Shown: piece by piece, positions 15,223 through 24,098 of the stretch | Layout of the letters: each line of letters begins with the position of its first letter | Numbering within the stretch: position 1 is the first letter of the stretch | From: Rhodospirillales bacterium URHD0017 | GTDB taxonomy: Bacteria; Pseudomonadota; Alphaproteobacteria; Reyranellales; Reyranellaceae | Assembly: GCA_900110395.1 (NCBI GenBank) | Contig: FODP01000033.1 | Location: 1 to 64,000, forward strand | Length of the DNA: 64,000 bases | Reading direction: 5' to 3' | Program-made: the position numbers and the translations under genes | The notes under the pieces: generated by a model | The model's input: the letters and a program-made list of their open reading frames with translations, nothing else | Told to the model about the DNA's origin: nothing | The model's database searches: none

Positions 15223-17309
15223 GGGCGGCGCCCGCGGCGCGACAGCAGCGCCTGCGCGGCAATAGCGAGGCCGATCAGGCCGGCGACGCACAAGACCACG
15301 ATGGCGATATCCGAAGCGCTCGGCTCGGACAGGATCCTGACGATGCGGTCGCCCATGATCGACATCAGCACCAGGCCGGGCAGCATGCCGATCAGCGTGC
15401 CGACCAGGAAATCGATGAAGCGGATGCCGCCCGCGCCGGCCGCGAGGTTCACCAGCGTGAACGGCGCAATCGGCACCAGGCGGAAGGTCACGACGGCCAG
15501 CAGGCCGCGCTTGCGCACACCCTCGAGGCCGTGCCGCCAGCGCTCGCCCAGCATACGATAGAGCGCTTCGCGGCCCACCAGGCCGCCGAGGAAAAACATG
15601 ACAAGGCCGCTGGTCACGGTGCCGGCACCGCCATAGAGGATGCCGAGCCACGGTCCGAACACAGCGGCCGTCGCCAGGATCAGGATGTTGAGCGGGAAGA
15701 CGATGGCGCCCGCAAATACGAAGACCAGGACGACGATCACGATCGCCCAGGCCTCGCCGCGCACGCTCTTCAGCACTGCCCGTACGTTGTCGGCCGTCAC
15801 CAGGCCTGAGAGCGGCGTGTAGCGCCACGCCAAGGCGATGCCGAGCACGACCAGTATGCAGACGAGCGCCACCAGCAGCGGCCGCAGCCGCGCCAGCAAA
15901 TGGCGCGCCAGCCGCGCCGGCCGGATCGGCCGCGGCGGATCGGCAAAGCGTTCGATGACGTCGGAGAGGCCGCCTTGGTCGGGTTCGCCATCGTCGATCG
16001 GCCGCAAGCTGTGTCCATTGGCACTGAGTTCGTCAGCGGCCCGCACCAGCGAACCGTGCCGCGCCAGGGACGCCGCGACCTCGGCGGCGGCGACGCCGCA
16101 ATGCTCTCCCAGCAGGCGGTTGCGGATCTCGAGGACGGCCATGCGCTCGTGATCGCTGCGCGCCTCGATGGCGAGGTCGCACTCGGTGTCGGCGCCCATC
16201 GAGCGGTTGTTCATGTTGGCCGAGCCGACGCGCAGCAAGCGGTCGTCGACCGTCATGACCTTGGAATGGATCATGGTGTCGGTCGTCTTGCCGTCCTGCT
16301 CGACAGCGGGATAGAGCAGCCGGACGCGACTGCCGCCGGCCGCGCGGACGCGCTGCCAGAAGCGGATGCGGCCGTTGCGCATGGTATGCCGTTCGACCCA
16401 GGAATCGTGGCTGCGAGGCGCCACGATCACCGCCTCCAGCTCGGGGCGGCGGCTGAGGCGGTCGGCCAACCGATCGGCGATCAGCGGCGAGCTCAGGAAC
16501 TGGTTCTCGATGTAGATCTCGCGCTCGGCCAGATCGATGGAATCGGCGAACAGCGTCTCGGCCTCGCGGATCGCGTCCTCGCCGTCATAGCGCGGCTGGG
16601 TGCGGGCAATGCCGACATCGACGTCAGTGAAATCCGCTCGCACCGCCTCGGGCCAAGGATCGCCATGCGGTTCGATCTTCGGCACGCCGCCGTTGGCGCG
16701 GCACCAGCGTTCGCGCGCCAGCAGCGCCAGCGCCCGCGCTGCCGCACCATCGACCACCATCTGGACGTCGTGGAAGGGCCGATAGGGATGGCCCGAGGGA
16801 TCGACACGATGGCTGTTCTCGGCCGAATGGGCGGTGGTGTCCCACCGCCGGATCGTGAGGTCGAGGCCGCCGGAGAAGGCCACGGCGTCGTCCACCACGA
16901 CGATCTTCTGGTGCTGCGAGCTGCCGAACGGAACCGAGTTGTCGATGCACAGCGTCACCCGCTCGGGCGTCCGCCAGCCCAGCGACAGGCGCGGCAGCAG
17001 CTCGCGCTCGCCGGCATAGAGCAGCGAGTAGTCCCACAGCAGGAGATGGACCTGTAGGTCGGGACGCGTCTGCACCAGGTCGCTGAGGAAGTCGGCGAAG
17101 CTGCTGGACAGGCCGTCGGCCGGATGGCCGTCGGCGCCGACGAGCGGCGTCCGACTGTCGATATCCCAGCCGACCACCAGAATGCTGCGCTCAGCCTTCA
17201 GGCAGGCGCCACGCACCGCCTCGAAGAAGGCGGCAGCGTCGATCAGGACGGCGGCCCTGGCGGCCCGCTCGATCCGCCAGACATTGTGGTTCGGCCGCAG
17301 GAAATTCAT
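15219..17309 (-). CDS. Phospholipase D-type enzyme fused to a VTT (TVP38/TMEM64) membrane domain
   Basis: This is a 696-residue fusion. The N-terminal 450 residues form a bilobal PLD-superfamily enzyme with two HKD motifs: HQKIVVVDD with His133 (followed by GGLD) and HSKVMTVDD with His348 (followed by GSANMNNRSMGADTE). The C-terminal part has a first helix near residues 475-500, then the VTT/DedA-like core: FAGAIVFPLNILILATAAVF, GPWLGILYGGAGTVTSG, TFRLVPIAPFTLVNLAAGAG and FLVGTLIGMLPGLVL. Related fusions are annotated as cardiolipin synthase-like. The PLD lobe probably acts at the inner leaflet, and the VTT part may move or flip lipids. It overlaps the EEP gene by four bases. Confidence 0.9.
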   Translation of the reverse strand: MNFLRPNHNVWRIERAARAAVLIDAAAFFEAVRGACLKAERSILVVGWDIDSRTPLVGADGHPADGLSSSFADFLSDLVQTRPDLQVHLLLWDYSLLYAGERELLPRLSLGWRTPERVTLCIDNSVPFGSSQHQKIVVVDDAVAFSGGLDLTIRRWDTTAHSAENSHRVDPSGHPYRPFHDVQMVVDGAAARALALLARERWCRANGGVPKIEPHGDPWPEAVRADFTDVDVGIARTQPRYDGEDAIREAETLFADSIDLAEREIYIENQFLSSPLIADRLADRLSRRPELEAVIVAPRSHDSWVERHTMRNGRIRFWQRVRAAGGSRVRLLYPAVEQDGKTTDTMIHSKVMTVDDRLLRVGSANMNNRSMGADTECDLAIEARSDHERMAVLEIRNRLLGEHCGVAAAEVAASLARHGSLVRAADELSANGHSLRPIDDGEPDQGGLSDVIERFADPPRPIRPARLARHLLARLRPLLVALVCILVVLGIALAWRYTPLSGLVTADNVRAVLKSVRGEAWAIVIVVLVFVFAGAIVFPLNILILATAAVFGPWLGILYGGAGTVTSGLVMFFLGGLVGREALYRMLGERWRHGLEGVRKRGLLAVVTFRLVPIAPFTLVNLAAGAGGIRFIDFLVGTLIGMLPGLVLMSIMGDRIVRILSEPSASDIAIVVLCVAGLIGLAIAAQALLSRRGRRP

Positions 17310-17423
17310 CGCCCCTCAACGCGCAGGCCGGCAAATGGTTGTGCAATGCAATTGACGCGCCCTCGCCGGCCGGGAGAAGCTATAGTGAACGTGCGCCAAG
17401 GAATCGTGAAGGGAGATGGGCAA

Positions 17424-18494
17424 ATGGCTTACAAGATCCTGCTGCTGGGGGCGTCCTACGGCTCGCTTCTGGCCTCGAAAATGTTGTTTGGCGGCCATTC
17501 CATCCATCTCGTCTGCCTGCCGGCCGAGGCTGACCTGATCAACCAGGAGGGCTTCAAGGTCCGCCTGCCGATCCGCGGCCGCAAGGACCCGGTGCTGCTC
17601 GACTCGAAGAAATTGCCGGGCAAGGTGACCGCCGGCGGCGTCGCGGGCGTCAATCCAGGCGAGTACGACCTGATCGGCCTCGCCATGCAGGAGCCGCAAT
17701 ATCGCGTCGACGGCGTGCGCCAGCTCCTCGACGCGGTCGGCAAGTCGAAGGTGCCCTGCATGTCGATCATGAACATGCCGCCGCTTGCCTATCTGCGGCG
17801 CATTCCCGGCCTCGATTGCGACAAGCTCAAGCCCGCCTACACCGACGCCTCGGTGTGGGACAGCTTCGACCCCGAGCGCATCACCCTGAACAGCCCCGAC
17901 CCGCAGGCGATCCGGCCGCCGGAGGAGAAGATCAACTTCCTGCAGGTCACGCTGCCCACCAACTTCAAGGTCGCCCGCTTCAAGGACGACAAGCTGACAG
18001 CCATCCTGAGCCAGCTCGAGAAGGACGTCGAGGCGGCGCGCTTCGACACGCCCGAAGGCAAGATCGAGCTGCCGGTCAAGCTCAAGGTCTACGATTCGGT
18101 GTTCGTGCCGCTCGCCAAGTGGGCGATGCTGCTGTCGGGCAACTATCGCTGCGTCACCGAGGACGGCATGCGCACCGCGCAGGAGGCCGTGCACAGCGAC
18201 ATCGAGACCTCGCGTTCGGTCTACAACTTCGTCATCGATCTCTGCGTCAAGCTGGGCGCCGACCCGAAGGACCTCGTGCCGTTCGAGAAGTACGCCGCCG
18301 CCGCCCAGAGCCTGGTGCGTCCCGCTTCGGCGGCGCGCGCGCTGAACAACGGCGTGCCCTTCATCGAGCGGGCCGACAAGCTGGTGCAGCTCATCGCCCG
18401 CGAGAAAGGCCTCAGCCATCCCGAGATCGACCGCGGCGTGGCTCTGGTCGACCGGCGTCTCGAGGCCAACCGCAAGAAGGCGGCAGCGGCCTGA
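17424..18494 (+). CDS. Rossmann-fold, ketopantoate-reductase-like protein of unknown substrate
   Basis: This is a 356-residue cytosolic protein. The N-terminus KILLLGASYGSLLASKMLFG is a dinucleotide-binding beta-alpha-beta unit with a non-classical GASYGS loop. HSIHLVCLPAEADLINQEGF looks like the second strand and cofactor-specificity region of ApbA/PanE-type reductases. The middle contains KVPCMSIMNMPPLAYLRRIP, and the C-terminal half is helical. I do not see the full catalytic Lys-Asn-Ser-Glu set of PanE, so the substrate is open. AGGGAGA lies eight bases before the ATG. A small TTG-start gene follows after 13 bases. Confidence 0.6.
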   Translation: MAYKILLLGASYGSLLASKMLFGGHSIHLVCLPAEADLINQEGFKVRLPIRGRKDPVLLDSKKLPGKVTAGGVAGVNPGEYDLIGLAMQEPQYRVDGVRQLLDAVGKSKVPCMSIMNMPPLAYLRRIPGLDCDKLKPAYTDASVWDSFDPERITLNSPDPQAIRPPEEKINFLQVTLPTNFKVARFKDDKLTAILSQLEKDVEAARFDTPEGKIELPVKLKVYDSVFVPLAKWAMLLSGNYRCVTEDGMRTAQEAVHSDIETSRSVYNFVIDLCVKLGADPKDLVPFEKYAAAAQSLVRPASAARALNNGVPFIERADKLVQLIAREKGLSHPEIDRGVALVDRRLEANRKKAAAA

Positions 18495-18507
18495 GAAAGA
18501 TCCGCTG

Positions 18508-18825
18508 TTGCTCAGCAGGCTGCACCGCAAGGCCGAGGCGCTGGACGCGGCGTGCCTGCGCGCGCTGGGCCATCCGCACGACCACGCGGTCCGCCAGGAG
18601 CTTCTGAGCGCGCTCGAGTGGGATGCCTCGTATCATCCTGAGCACGCGCGGCCCCAGATCCGCAGCCTGTTCAAGGAAGTGCACGATCACTCCGTCAACC
18701 TGTCGCGGCACATCCAGTCGGGCGCGAGCCACCTCGCCTCCGACGGCATCGCGGCCTTACGCAAGAGCCTCGGCTCGCTGACGCATGTGCTCGCGACGCG
18801 CCAACAGGAGCCATCGAAGAACTAG
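18508..18825 (+). CDS. Small hypothetical helical protein
   Basis: This is a 105-residue protein starting at TTG, with GAGAAAGA about eight bases upstream. It is predicted to be all-helical and contains several histidines (GHPHDHAVRQ, SYHPEHARPQ, VHDHSVNLSRHIQSGASH). The frame runs in the direction of the Rossmann gene and ends five bases before the stop of the convergent DUF333 gene. The histidine-rich turns might bind metal, but spacing gives no recognisable motif. No family recognised. The TTG start makes the N-terminus uncertain. Confidence 0.5.
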   Translation: MLSRLHRKAEALDAACLRALGHPHDHAVRQELLSALEWDASYHPEHARPQIRSLFKEVHDHSVNLSRHIQSGASHLASDGIAALRKSLGSLTHVLATRQQEPSKN

Positions 18826-18829
18826 AGAC

Positions 18830-19237
18830 TCAGCGGCTGCAGGTGCCGGCGTAGTAGGCCGCCGCGGCGCACGTCTTGCCGCCGGGCAACGAGCAGACAC
18901 CCGTCTCGCCGGCAGCACTCTCCGTCACCACCGTGTAGCGGCCACCGGTGATGGCGCAATAGCGGCCGGCTGGCGTGACGTATCCCGTCACCCGCAGGCC
19001 GTTCTTCGGACATTCGCCGCGAAACAGCGCCCATTCTTCGCACTGGTAGTTGTCGGTGAAGACGCAGACGCCGTACTGGCCACCGTCGGGACGCCGCTCC
19101 ATCTCGAGCGCGCCACCCAGCGTCACGCAGTTCTGCGACGCCGGGTTGGCGAGCTGCGGGGCGCTCGTTCGGCCCTGGGCCAGCGCCGCAGAGGCGACGA
19201 GGCTGAGGGCGACCGTTGCCAAGATCGATTTTCGCAT
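18830..19237 (-). CDS. Exported DUF333 protein (putative hemolysin-type)
   Basis: This is a 135-residue protein with a signal peptide (KSILATVALSLVASAALAQ, cleavage after ALAQ near residue 21). The mature part contains one clear DUF333 unit, PASQNCVTLGGALEMERRPD with YGVCVFTDNYQCEEWALFRG, and a second degenerate unit with GRYCAITGGRYTVV, GVCSLPGGKTC and AAYYAGTC. Eight cysteines suggest disulfide-bonded periplasmic folding. DUF333 proteins are often labelled putative hemolysins on thin evidence. Here the function is unknown and the tandem arrangement is the only notable point. Confidence 0.8.
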   Translation of the reverse strand: MRKSILATVALSLVASAALAQGRTSAPQLANPASQNCVTLGGALEMERRPDGGQYGVCVFTDNYQCEEWALFRGECPKNGLRVTGYVTPAGRYCAITGGRYTVVTESAAGETGVCSLPGGKTCAAAAYYAGTCSR

Positions 19238-19331
19238 TGTACTGCCGATTACGCTTCTTCCGATCCGAAGGAGCGATCATATGAGTCATTGCCGTTGATC
19301 GCGATGGGATTCATCGAATTGATCGGCGCGA

Positions 19332-20288
19332 TCAGCTCCCTTGCCGCACGATGCATCTGAAACCGAGGTGAGTCGTCGACGTGTCGACCGGCTCGGCGTG
19401 GCGCGCCGCGGGTCGATACCGCCGGCAGTAGTTGGGTGCACAGAGGTGCGAGCCGCCCTTCAGCACCTTGCGAGGAATCCGGATCGTAGGCTGGCGCGGA
19501 TCGTAGCTCGTCTCCATCGCCGCGCCGCGCGGGTTCTGCGGCACGCAGCAGGCCTTCGGTGCATCCGCATCGTGCTTCTGCGAGTACCAGTCGGAGGTCC
19601 ATTCCCAGACGTTGCCGATCATGTCGTGGACGCCGTAGCCATTGGCCGGGAAGGCGCGCACCGGCGATGTGCGTGCCCAGCCGTCGCTCTTCAGGTTCTC
19701 GTGCGGAAACTCGCCCTGCCAGGTGTTTGCCATGTGCCGGCCGCTAGGCGTGAGCTCGTCGCCCCAGGCGAACTCGGTATCGGCGAGCCCGCCACGCGCG
19801 GCGAACTCCCACTCGGCCTCGGTCGGGATCTCCTTGCCGGCCCACTTCGCGAAGGCTTCGGCGTCCTTGTAGGCGATCTGCACCACCGGATGATCGTCGA
19901 GGCCGCCGATGTGGCTGCCCTTGCCATAGGGGCGCCGCCAGGTGGCGCCGAAGGTGAAGCGCCACCACTGGCTCCAGTCCTGAAGGTCGACCGCCTGCGA
20001 AGGCGGCGTGAAGACCAGGCCCCCCGCCTTGAGCATGTTGGCCTTGGCGCCGGGATAATCCTTCGGATCGGGCGGGATCTCGGCCCAGGTGACGTAGCCC
20101 GTGGCCTCGACGAAGCGGCGGAACTGGGCGTTGGTGACGGGCGTGGCATCGATCCAGAAGCCGTCGACCGTCACGCTATGGGTCGGTGCTTCCTCGGGGT
20201 AGTGACTGTCCGAGCCCATGCGGAAGGTGCCGCCGGGAATCCGAATCATGTCGGCGGTCACGGCCGCCGGGGCGTCCAACGAGTCCAT
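19332..20288 (-). CDS. Formylglycine-generating enzyme (SUMF1) family protein
   Basis: This is a 318-residue FGE-sulfatase-fold protein. It shows MIRIPGGTFRMGSDSHYPEE, FWIDATPVTNAQFRRFVEAT, PVVQIAYKDAEAFAKWAGKE, PTEAEWEFAARGG, GNVWEWTSDWYS and the terminal LKGGSHLCAPNYCRRYRPAA. Cys283 and Cys288 match the spacing of the copper-binding catalytic pair of true FGE (C..YC). It is therefore likely an active oxidase that turns a sulfatase cysteine into formylglycine, not a generic SUMF1 homologue. There is no signal peptide, as in bacterial FGEs acting before export. No sulfatase gene lies in the window; the upstream neighbour is an exported HAD phosphatase on the same strand. Confidence 0.88.
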   Translation of the reverse strand: MDSLDAPAAVTADMIRIPGGTFRMGSDSHYPEEAPTHSVTVDGFWIDATPVTNAQFRRFVEATGYVTWAEIPPDPKDYPGAKANMLKAGGLVFTPPSQAVDLQDWSQWWRFTFGATWRRPYGKGSHIGGLDDHPVVQIAYKDAEAFAKWAGKEIPTEAEWEFAARGGLADTEFAWGDELTPSGRHMANTWQGEFPHENLKSDGWARTSPVRAFPANGYGVHDMIGNVWEWTSDWYSQKHDADAPKACCVPQNPRGAAMETSYDPRQPTIRIPRKVLKGGSHLCAPNYCRRYRPAARHAEPVDTSTTHLGFRCIVRQGS

Positions 20289-20478
20289 CACTTTGGTTCA
20301 CGCTAGCAAGGAACAAACGGGTGCTGAATACAAATGGCCGTGCATCAGCGCATGGCCGACCACCGAATCGCGCCGCCGCCGGCGCGGCGACTCGATCGCG
20401 CAGCCCGGTTGAAGCTGCGGTGCGTATCGAGCGCAACCAGCATTTCCAGTCGACGCATCGTGCCGCCGGACTGTTCCA

Positions 20479-21477
20479 TCACCTGAGCTCGAACGGGTAG
20501 ATCACCTTCCAGTCAGCCTTCATGTCGACCACCGTCCATTTGCGCCGCACCGCCTCGTCCCACGCCTTGTCGAGACGGCCGACCGGGGAGCCGCGGTCAT
20601 AGGCATATTCGCGCACGGCGTCGGTATGGTGGACCAGGCCCATGTAGCGCAGGCCGTCGCCCGCCGCCGTCCATTCCAGCATCTGCTGGTCGCCGTCGGA
20701 GTTGCCGAACGCGAAACTAGGCCTCCGCCCGATGAAGTGGTTGATGCCGACGGGTTTGCCTGGACCGTCATCGACGAACTCGACCTTGGCCTCCTTCATC
20801 AGCACCGGCTTGTCCGACGCCTGCATCACGTATCTGGTGATGGCTGACGATCCCACGACCTGCTCCGGCGGAATGCCGTAGACGCGCTCGGCCCAGGGCC
20901 GCATGAACTCGATGCCGCCGCCCGACACGATGAAGGTCTTGAACTGGTTGGCGCGCAGCAGGGTGAGCAGCTCGAGCATCGGCTGGTAGACCAGATCGGT
21001 GTAAGGCCGATTGAAGCGCGGATGGCGCGCCGTCGCCATCCAGTCGAGCACGATCTGCCGGAACTGCTCGGTGGTGAGGCCGGCATGGGTCGCCGCCACG
21101 ATGTCGACCATGGCCTTCTCGCTCAGCGCGGCGAGCTGGGCACGATCGTCGGCCAGCACCGAGCGGAAGGGCTCGGTCGTGCGCCATTCCGGATGCTGCG
21201 ACGCCAAAGCCTTGATTCGATCCAGTGCGAAGAGCATCTGGAAATACATCGGCTGCTCGGTCCACAGCGTGCCGTCATTGTCGAAGGTGGCGATGCGCTC
21301 CGGCGGCGGAATCCAGTCTCGGCCGCCGGGCGTCGTCGTGCGCGTCACGAAGTCGATGATCGATTGCCTGTTCGGCCCGTCGTTCCACGACGGCAGGGGA
21401 TCGCCCTGTGCCCATGAAGGAACTGGGCGCAGCAACGATGCCGCGATCACGCTGCCGACGAACGATCGACGTTGCAT
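20479..21477 (-). CDS. Exported HAD-family phosphatase
   Basis: This is a 332-residue protein with a short signal peptide (RRSFVGSVIAASLLRPVPSW AQ-type end near residue 24). The HAD motifs are IATFDNDGTLW (motif I with nucleophile Asp), TFIVSGGGIEFM (motif II Ser), a lysine in VLMKEAKVEF (motif III) and FAFGNSDGDQQMLEW (motif IV). This is the phosphoserine-phosphatase-like class I subtype, located in the periplasm. Secreted HADs of this kind are commonly linked to phosphate or phospholipid scavenging. It precedes the FGE gene on the same strand, with a 190-base gap that contains no recognisable site. Confidence 0.88.
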   Translation of the reverse strand: MQRRSFVGSVIAASLLRPVPSWAQGDPLPSWNDGPNRQSIIDFVTRTTTPGGRDWIPPPERIATFDNDGTLWTEQPMYFQMLFALDRIKALASQHPEWRTTEPFRSVLADDRAQLAALSEKAMVDIVAATHAGLTTEQFRQIVLDWMATARHPRFNRPYTDLVYQPMLELLTLLRANQFKTFIVSGGGIEFMRPWAERVYGIPPEQVVGSSAITRYVMQASDKPVLMKEAKVEFVDDGPGKPVGINHFIGRRPSFAFGNSDGDQQMLEWTAAGDGLRYMGLVHHTDAVREYAYDRGSPVGRLDKAWDEAVRRKWTVVDMKADWKVIYPFELR

Positions 21478-21579
21478 TCCCTCTCCTCGTGCGCATCACA
21501 ACCATAGCAGGAAGACAACCAATCCGGACCCACCAAAACGTGATTGCGTGCCTGCAAGGCGCATGCTCAGAGTCCCCGC

Positions 21580-22653
21580 ATGCTCAAGCGACGCGTCGTC
21601 CTCGCCGCGGGATCGGCAAGCCTGGTGGCCTCGACGTCGCTCGCCCAGGGCGATCCGCCGATCGAGAAGCTGCTGGCCGACCTGATGTGGCGCTGGCGCG
21701 TGCCAAGCGCGGAGCTGACCGTGATCCGCAGCGGCGAGATCGCCGAGCGTATCGCCATCGGCGCAGACGCTCAGACGCTCTTCCAGGCCGCCTCCATCAG
21801 CAAGGTCGTGGCCGGCGTCACCGTGATGCGGCTGGTCGAGCAGGGTCGCATCGGGCTCGACACGCCGGTGAACGAGATGCTGCGCTCCTGGACGCTGTCG
21901 GGGCCGGGCGCCGAGCGCGTCACGCCGCGCCTGCTGCTCTGCCATCGCGGCGGCACGACCGTCTCGGGCTTTCCCGGTTACGCCGCCGGCACGACGCTGC
22001 CGACGCTGGCCGATATCCTGAACGGCACGCCGCCCGCGAATACGCGCGCGATCCGCGCGGCCTGGCCTCCCGACGAGGCCTTCCGCTACTCGGGCGGCGG
22101 CACCATGGTGCTGGAGCGGCTGGTGATGGACGTCGCCGCCCAGGACTTCGACGCGTTGGCACGCGAACTGGTGCTGGCGCCGGCCGGCATGAGCCGCAGC
22201 GTCTTCTTCCAGCCGCTGCCCGCTAATGAAAGCAACTGGGCATCGGCGTACGATCTCGACGGCAATCCATTGTCGGGCCGATACCACGTCTATCCGGAGC
22301 ACGCGGCGGCGGGATTGTGGAGCACGGCGTCCGACCTGGCGCGGCTCGCGCTGGCGCTCGGCGCGAGCTGGCGGGGCGGCGGACTGCTGCGGCAGACGAC
22401 CGCCGAGACGATGGCCACCCGGGTCGCGAGTGGGCCGACCGGCCTCGGCCTCTTCGTCTATCCGCGAGAGAACAAGCCGCCCTACCTCTATCACTACGGC
22501 GTCAATGCCGGTTTCCGCTCGGTGCTGGTGTTCGCCGCCGATGCAAGCTTCGGCGTGGCGCTGATGACCAACGCCGAAGGCGGCAAGCCTTTGATCCCGG
22601 CGATGCTGGCGGCGCTGTTCGAGGGCCAGGACCCCTTCAAGCCAGGCGACTGA
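21580..22653 (+). CDS. Serine hydrolase, class C beta-lactamase family
   Basis: This is a 357-residue protein with a signal peptide (VVLAAGSASLVASTSLAQ). The SxxK motif is SISK (Ser72, Lys75) in FQAASISKVVAG, the YxN-equivalent is YSG in FRYSGGG, and the third box is HYGVNAGF near the C-terminus. The class includes esterases, D-aminopeptidases and DD-peptidases as well as AmpC. The altered YSG and HYG boxes argue for an esterase/peptidase rather than a beta-lactamase. It likely works in the periplasm. The next gene, an MFS exporter, begins two bases after the stop, implying one transcript. Confidence 0.82.
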   Translation: MLKRRVVLAAGSASLVASTSLAQGDPPIEKLLADLMWRWRVPSAELTVIRSGEIAERIAIGADAQTLFQAASISKVVAGVTVMRLVEQGRIGLDTPVNEMLRSWTLSGPGAERVTPRLLLCHRGGTTVSGFPGYAAGTTLPTLADILNGTPPANTRAIRAAWPPDEAFRYSGGGTMVLERLVMDVAAQDFDALARELVLAPAGMSRSVFFQPLPANESNWASAYDLDGNPLSGRYHVYPEHAAAGLWSTASDLARLALALGASWRGGGLLRQTTAETMATRVASGPTGLGLFVYPRENKPPYLYHYGVNAGFRSVLVFAADASFGVALMTNAEGGKPLIPAMLAALFEGQDPFKPGD

Positions 22654-22655
22654 CG

Positions 22656-24098
22656 ATGGTGACGACGACCGGGCAACCCGACCAATCCGTCCAGCGACTC
22701 CTGCCGTGGCTGGTCGCCGTGGCGTTCTTCATGCAGTCGCTCGATACGACCATCCTCAACACCGCAGTGCCGGCCATCGCGCGGGCGATGGACGTCAAGC
22801 CGCTCAACGTGAAGTCGGTGCTGGCGAGCTATACGCTCAGCCTCGCGGTGTTCATCCCGGTGAGCGGCTGGATGGCCGACCGCTTCGGCACGCGCCGCGT
22901 CTTCGCCGCGGCGATCGGACTGTTCACCCTGGGCTCGGTGCTGTGCGGGCTCGCAAGCAGCCTGGAGATGCTGGTGGCCTTCCGCGTCGTGCAGGGCATG
23001 GGCGGCGCCATGATGATGCCGGTGGGGCGGCTCACGCTCGCCCGCACCTTCGGCAAGGCCGAGCTGGTCCGCGTCATGAGCTTCGTCGCCATCCCAAGCC
23101 TGGTCGGCCCGATGGTGGGTCCGGTGGCCGGTGGGCTGATCGTGACCTACCTCGATTGGCCCGTCGTGTTCTACGTCAACGTGCCGGTCGGCCTGCTCGG
23201 CCTCTACTTCGTGCAGCGCTACCTGCCCGATTATCGCGAGCCCAAGGTCCATGCGCTCGACATCGCCGGTCTGGTGCTGTTCGGCGGCGGCATTGCGCTC
23301 CTGTCCTACGTGCTGGAGGTGTTTGGCGATCACACGCATGGCGTCGCGGCGATCGTGGTGATGCTGGCGATCTCCGCAGCGCTGCTGGCAGGCTACGGCA
23401 TCCGCGCCAGGTTGACGCCTCACCCCCTGCTCAATCTCGGCCTGTTCAAAGTGCGCACCTTCCGCGCGGCGGTGAACGGCGGGTTCTTCACCCGGCTCGG
23501 GCTGGGCGGTATCCCCTTCCTGTTCCCGCTGCTCTACCAGATCGGGCTCGGCTTCTCGCCGGTCGTCTCGGGCCTGCTGGTGCTCCCCCAGGCAATCGCC
23601 TCGATCGGGCTGAAAGCGTTCATGCCGGCGATCCTGGCGCGGCTCGGCTATCGCAACGTGCTGATCGGCAACACCGTCGTGGTCGGCTTCACAATCATGT
23701 CGTTCGCCACCGTGGGCACCCACACGCCGATCTGGCTGATCGTGGGCCAGGCCTTCGTCCTGGGCTTCTTCACCTCCATGCAATACACCAGCATGAACAC
23801 GCTGGTGTATGCCGACGTCTCGGCCGCCGAGACCAGCGCCGCCAGCACCATCGCCGCCACCGGCCAGCAGCTCGCCATCAGCTTCGGCGTGGCGGGCGCC
23901 GCCCTGGTCGCCGCCATCTTCGTGCCGCCCGAACTGCATTCGCATCCCGTCGCGATCGTGCACGGCGTGCAGCAGGCCTTCCTGGCGCTGGGGGCGCTCA
24001 CCATCCTGTCCTCGGCCGCGTTCATGGAACTGAAAGCCGACGACGGCGAAGGTATGAGCAACCACGACGCGGCGCACCACCGGCCGGGCGAGCACTAA
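22656..24098 (+). CDS. MFS transporter, DHA2 (14-TMS) drug:H+ antiporter family
   Basis: This is a 480-residue membrane protein. It has many hydrophobic helices and the signature LDTTILNTAVPAIARAM (motif D1 of DHA1/DHA2), GWMADRFGTRRVFAAAIGLF (motif A), FRVVQGMGGAMMMPVGRLTL (motif B) and SLVGPMVGPVAGGLI (motif C), the last marking exporters. EmrB-like members expel drugs, acids or other amphipaths using the proton gradient. No membrane-fusion partner is encoded nearby. It is coupled to the upstream serine hydrolase. The end overlaps the convergent TspO gene by four bases. Confidence 0.9.
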   Translation: MVTTTGQPDQSVQRLLPWLVAVAFFMQSLDTTILNTAVPAIARAMDVKPLNVKSVLASYTLSLAVFIPVSGWMADRFGTRRVFAAAIGLFTLGSVLCGLASSLEMLVAFRVVQGMGGAMMMPVGRLTLARTFGKAELVRVMSFVAIPSLVGPMVGPVAGGLIVTYLDWPVVFYVNVPVGLLGLYFVQRYLPDYREPKVHALDIAGLVLFGGGIALLSYVLEVFGDHTHGVAAIVVMLAISAALLAGYGIRARLTPHPLLNLGLFKVRTFRAAVNGGFFTRLGLGGIPFLFPLLYQIGLGFSPVVSGLLVLPQAIASIGLKAFMPAILARLGYRNVLIGNTVVVGFTIMSFATVGTHTPIWLIVGQAFVLGFFTSMQYTSMNTLVYADVSAAETSAASTIAATGQQLAISFGVAGAALVAAIFVPPELHSHPVAIVHGVQQAFLALGALTILSSAAFMELKADDGEGMSNHDAAHHRPGEH

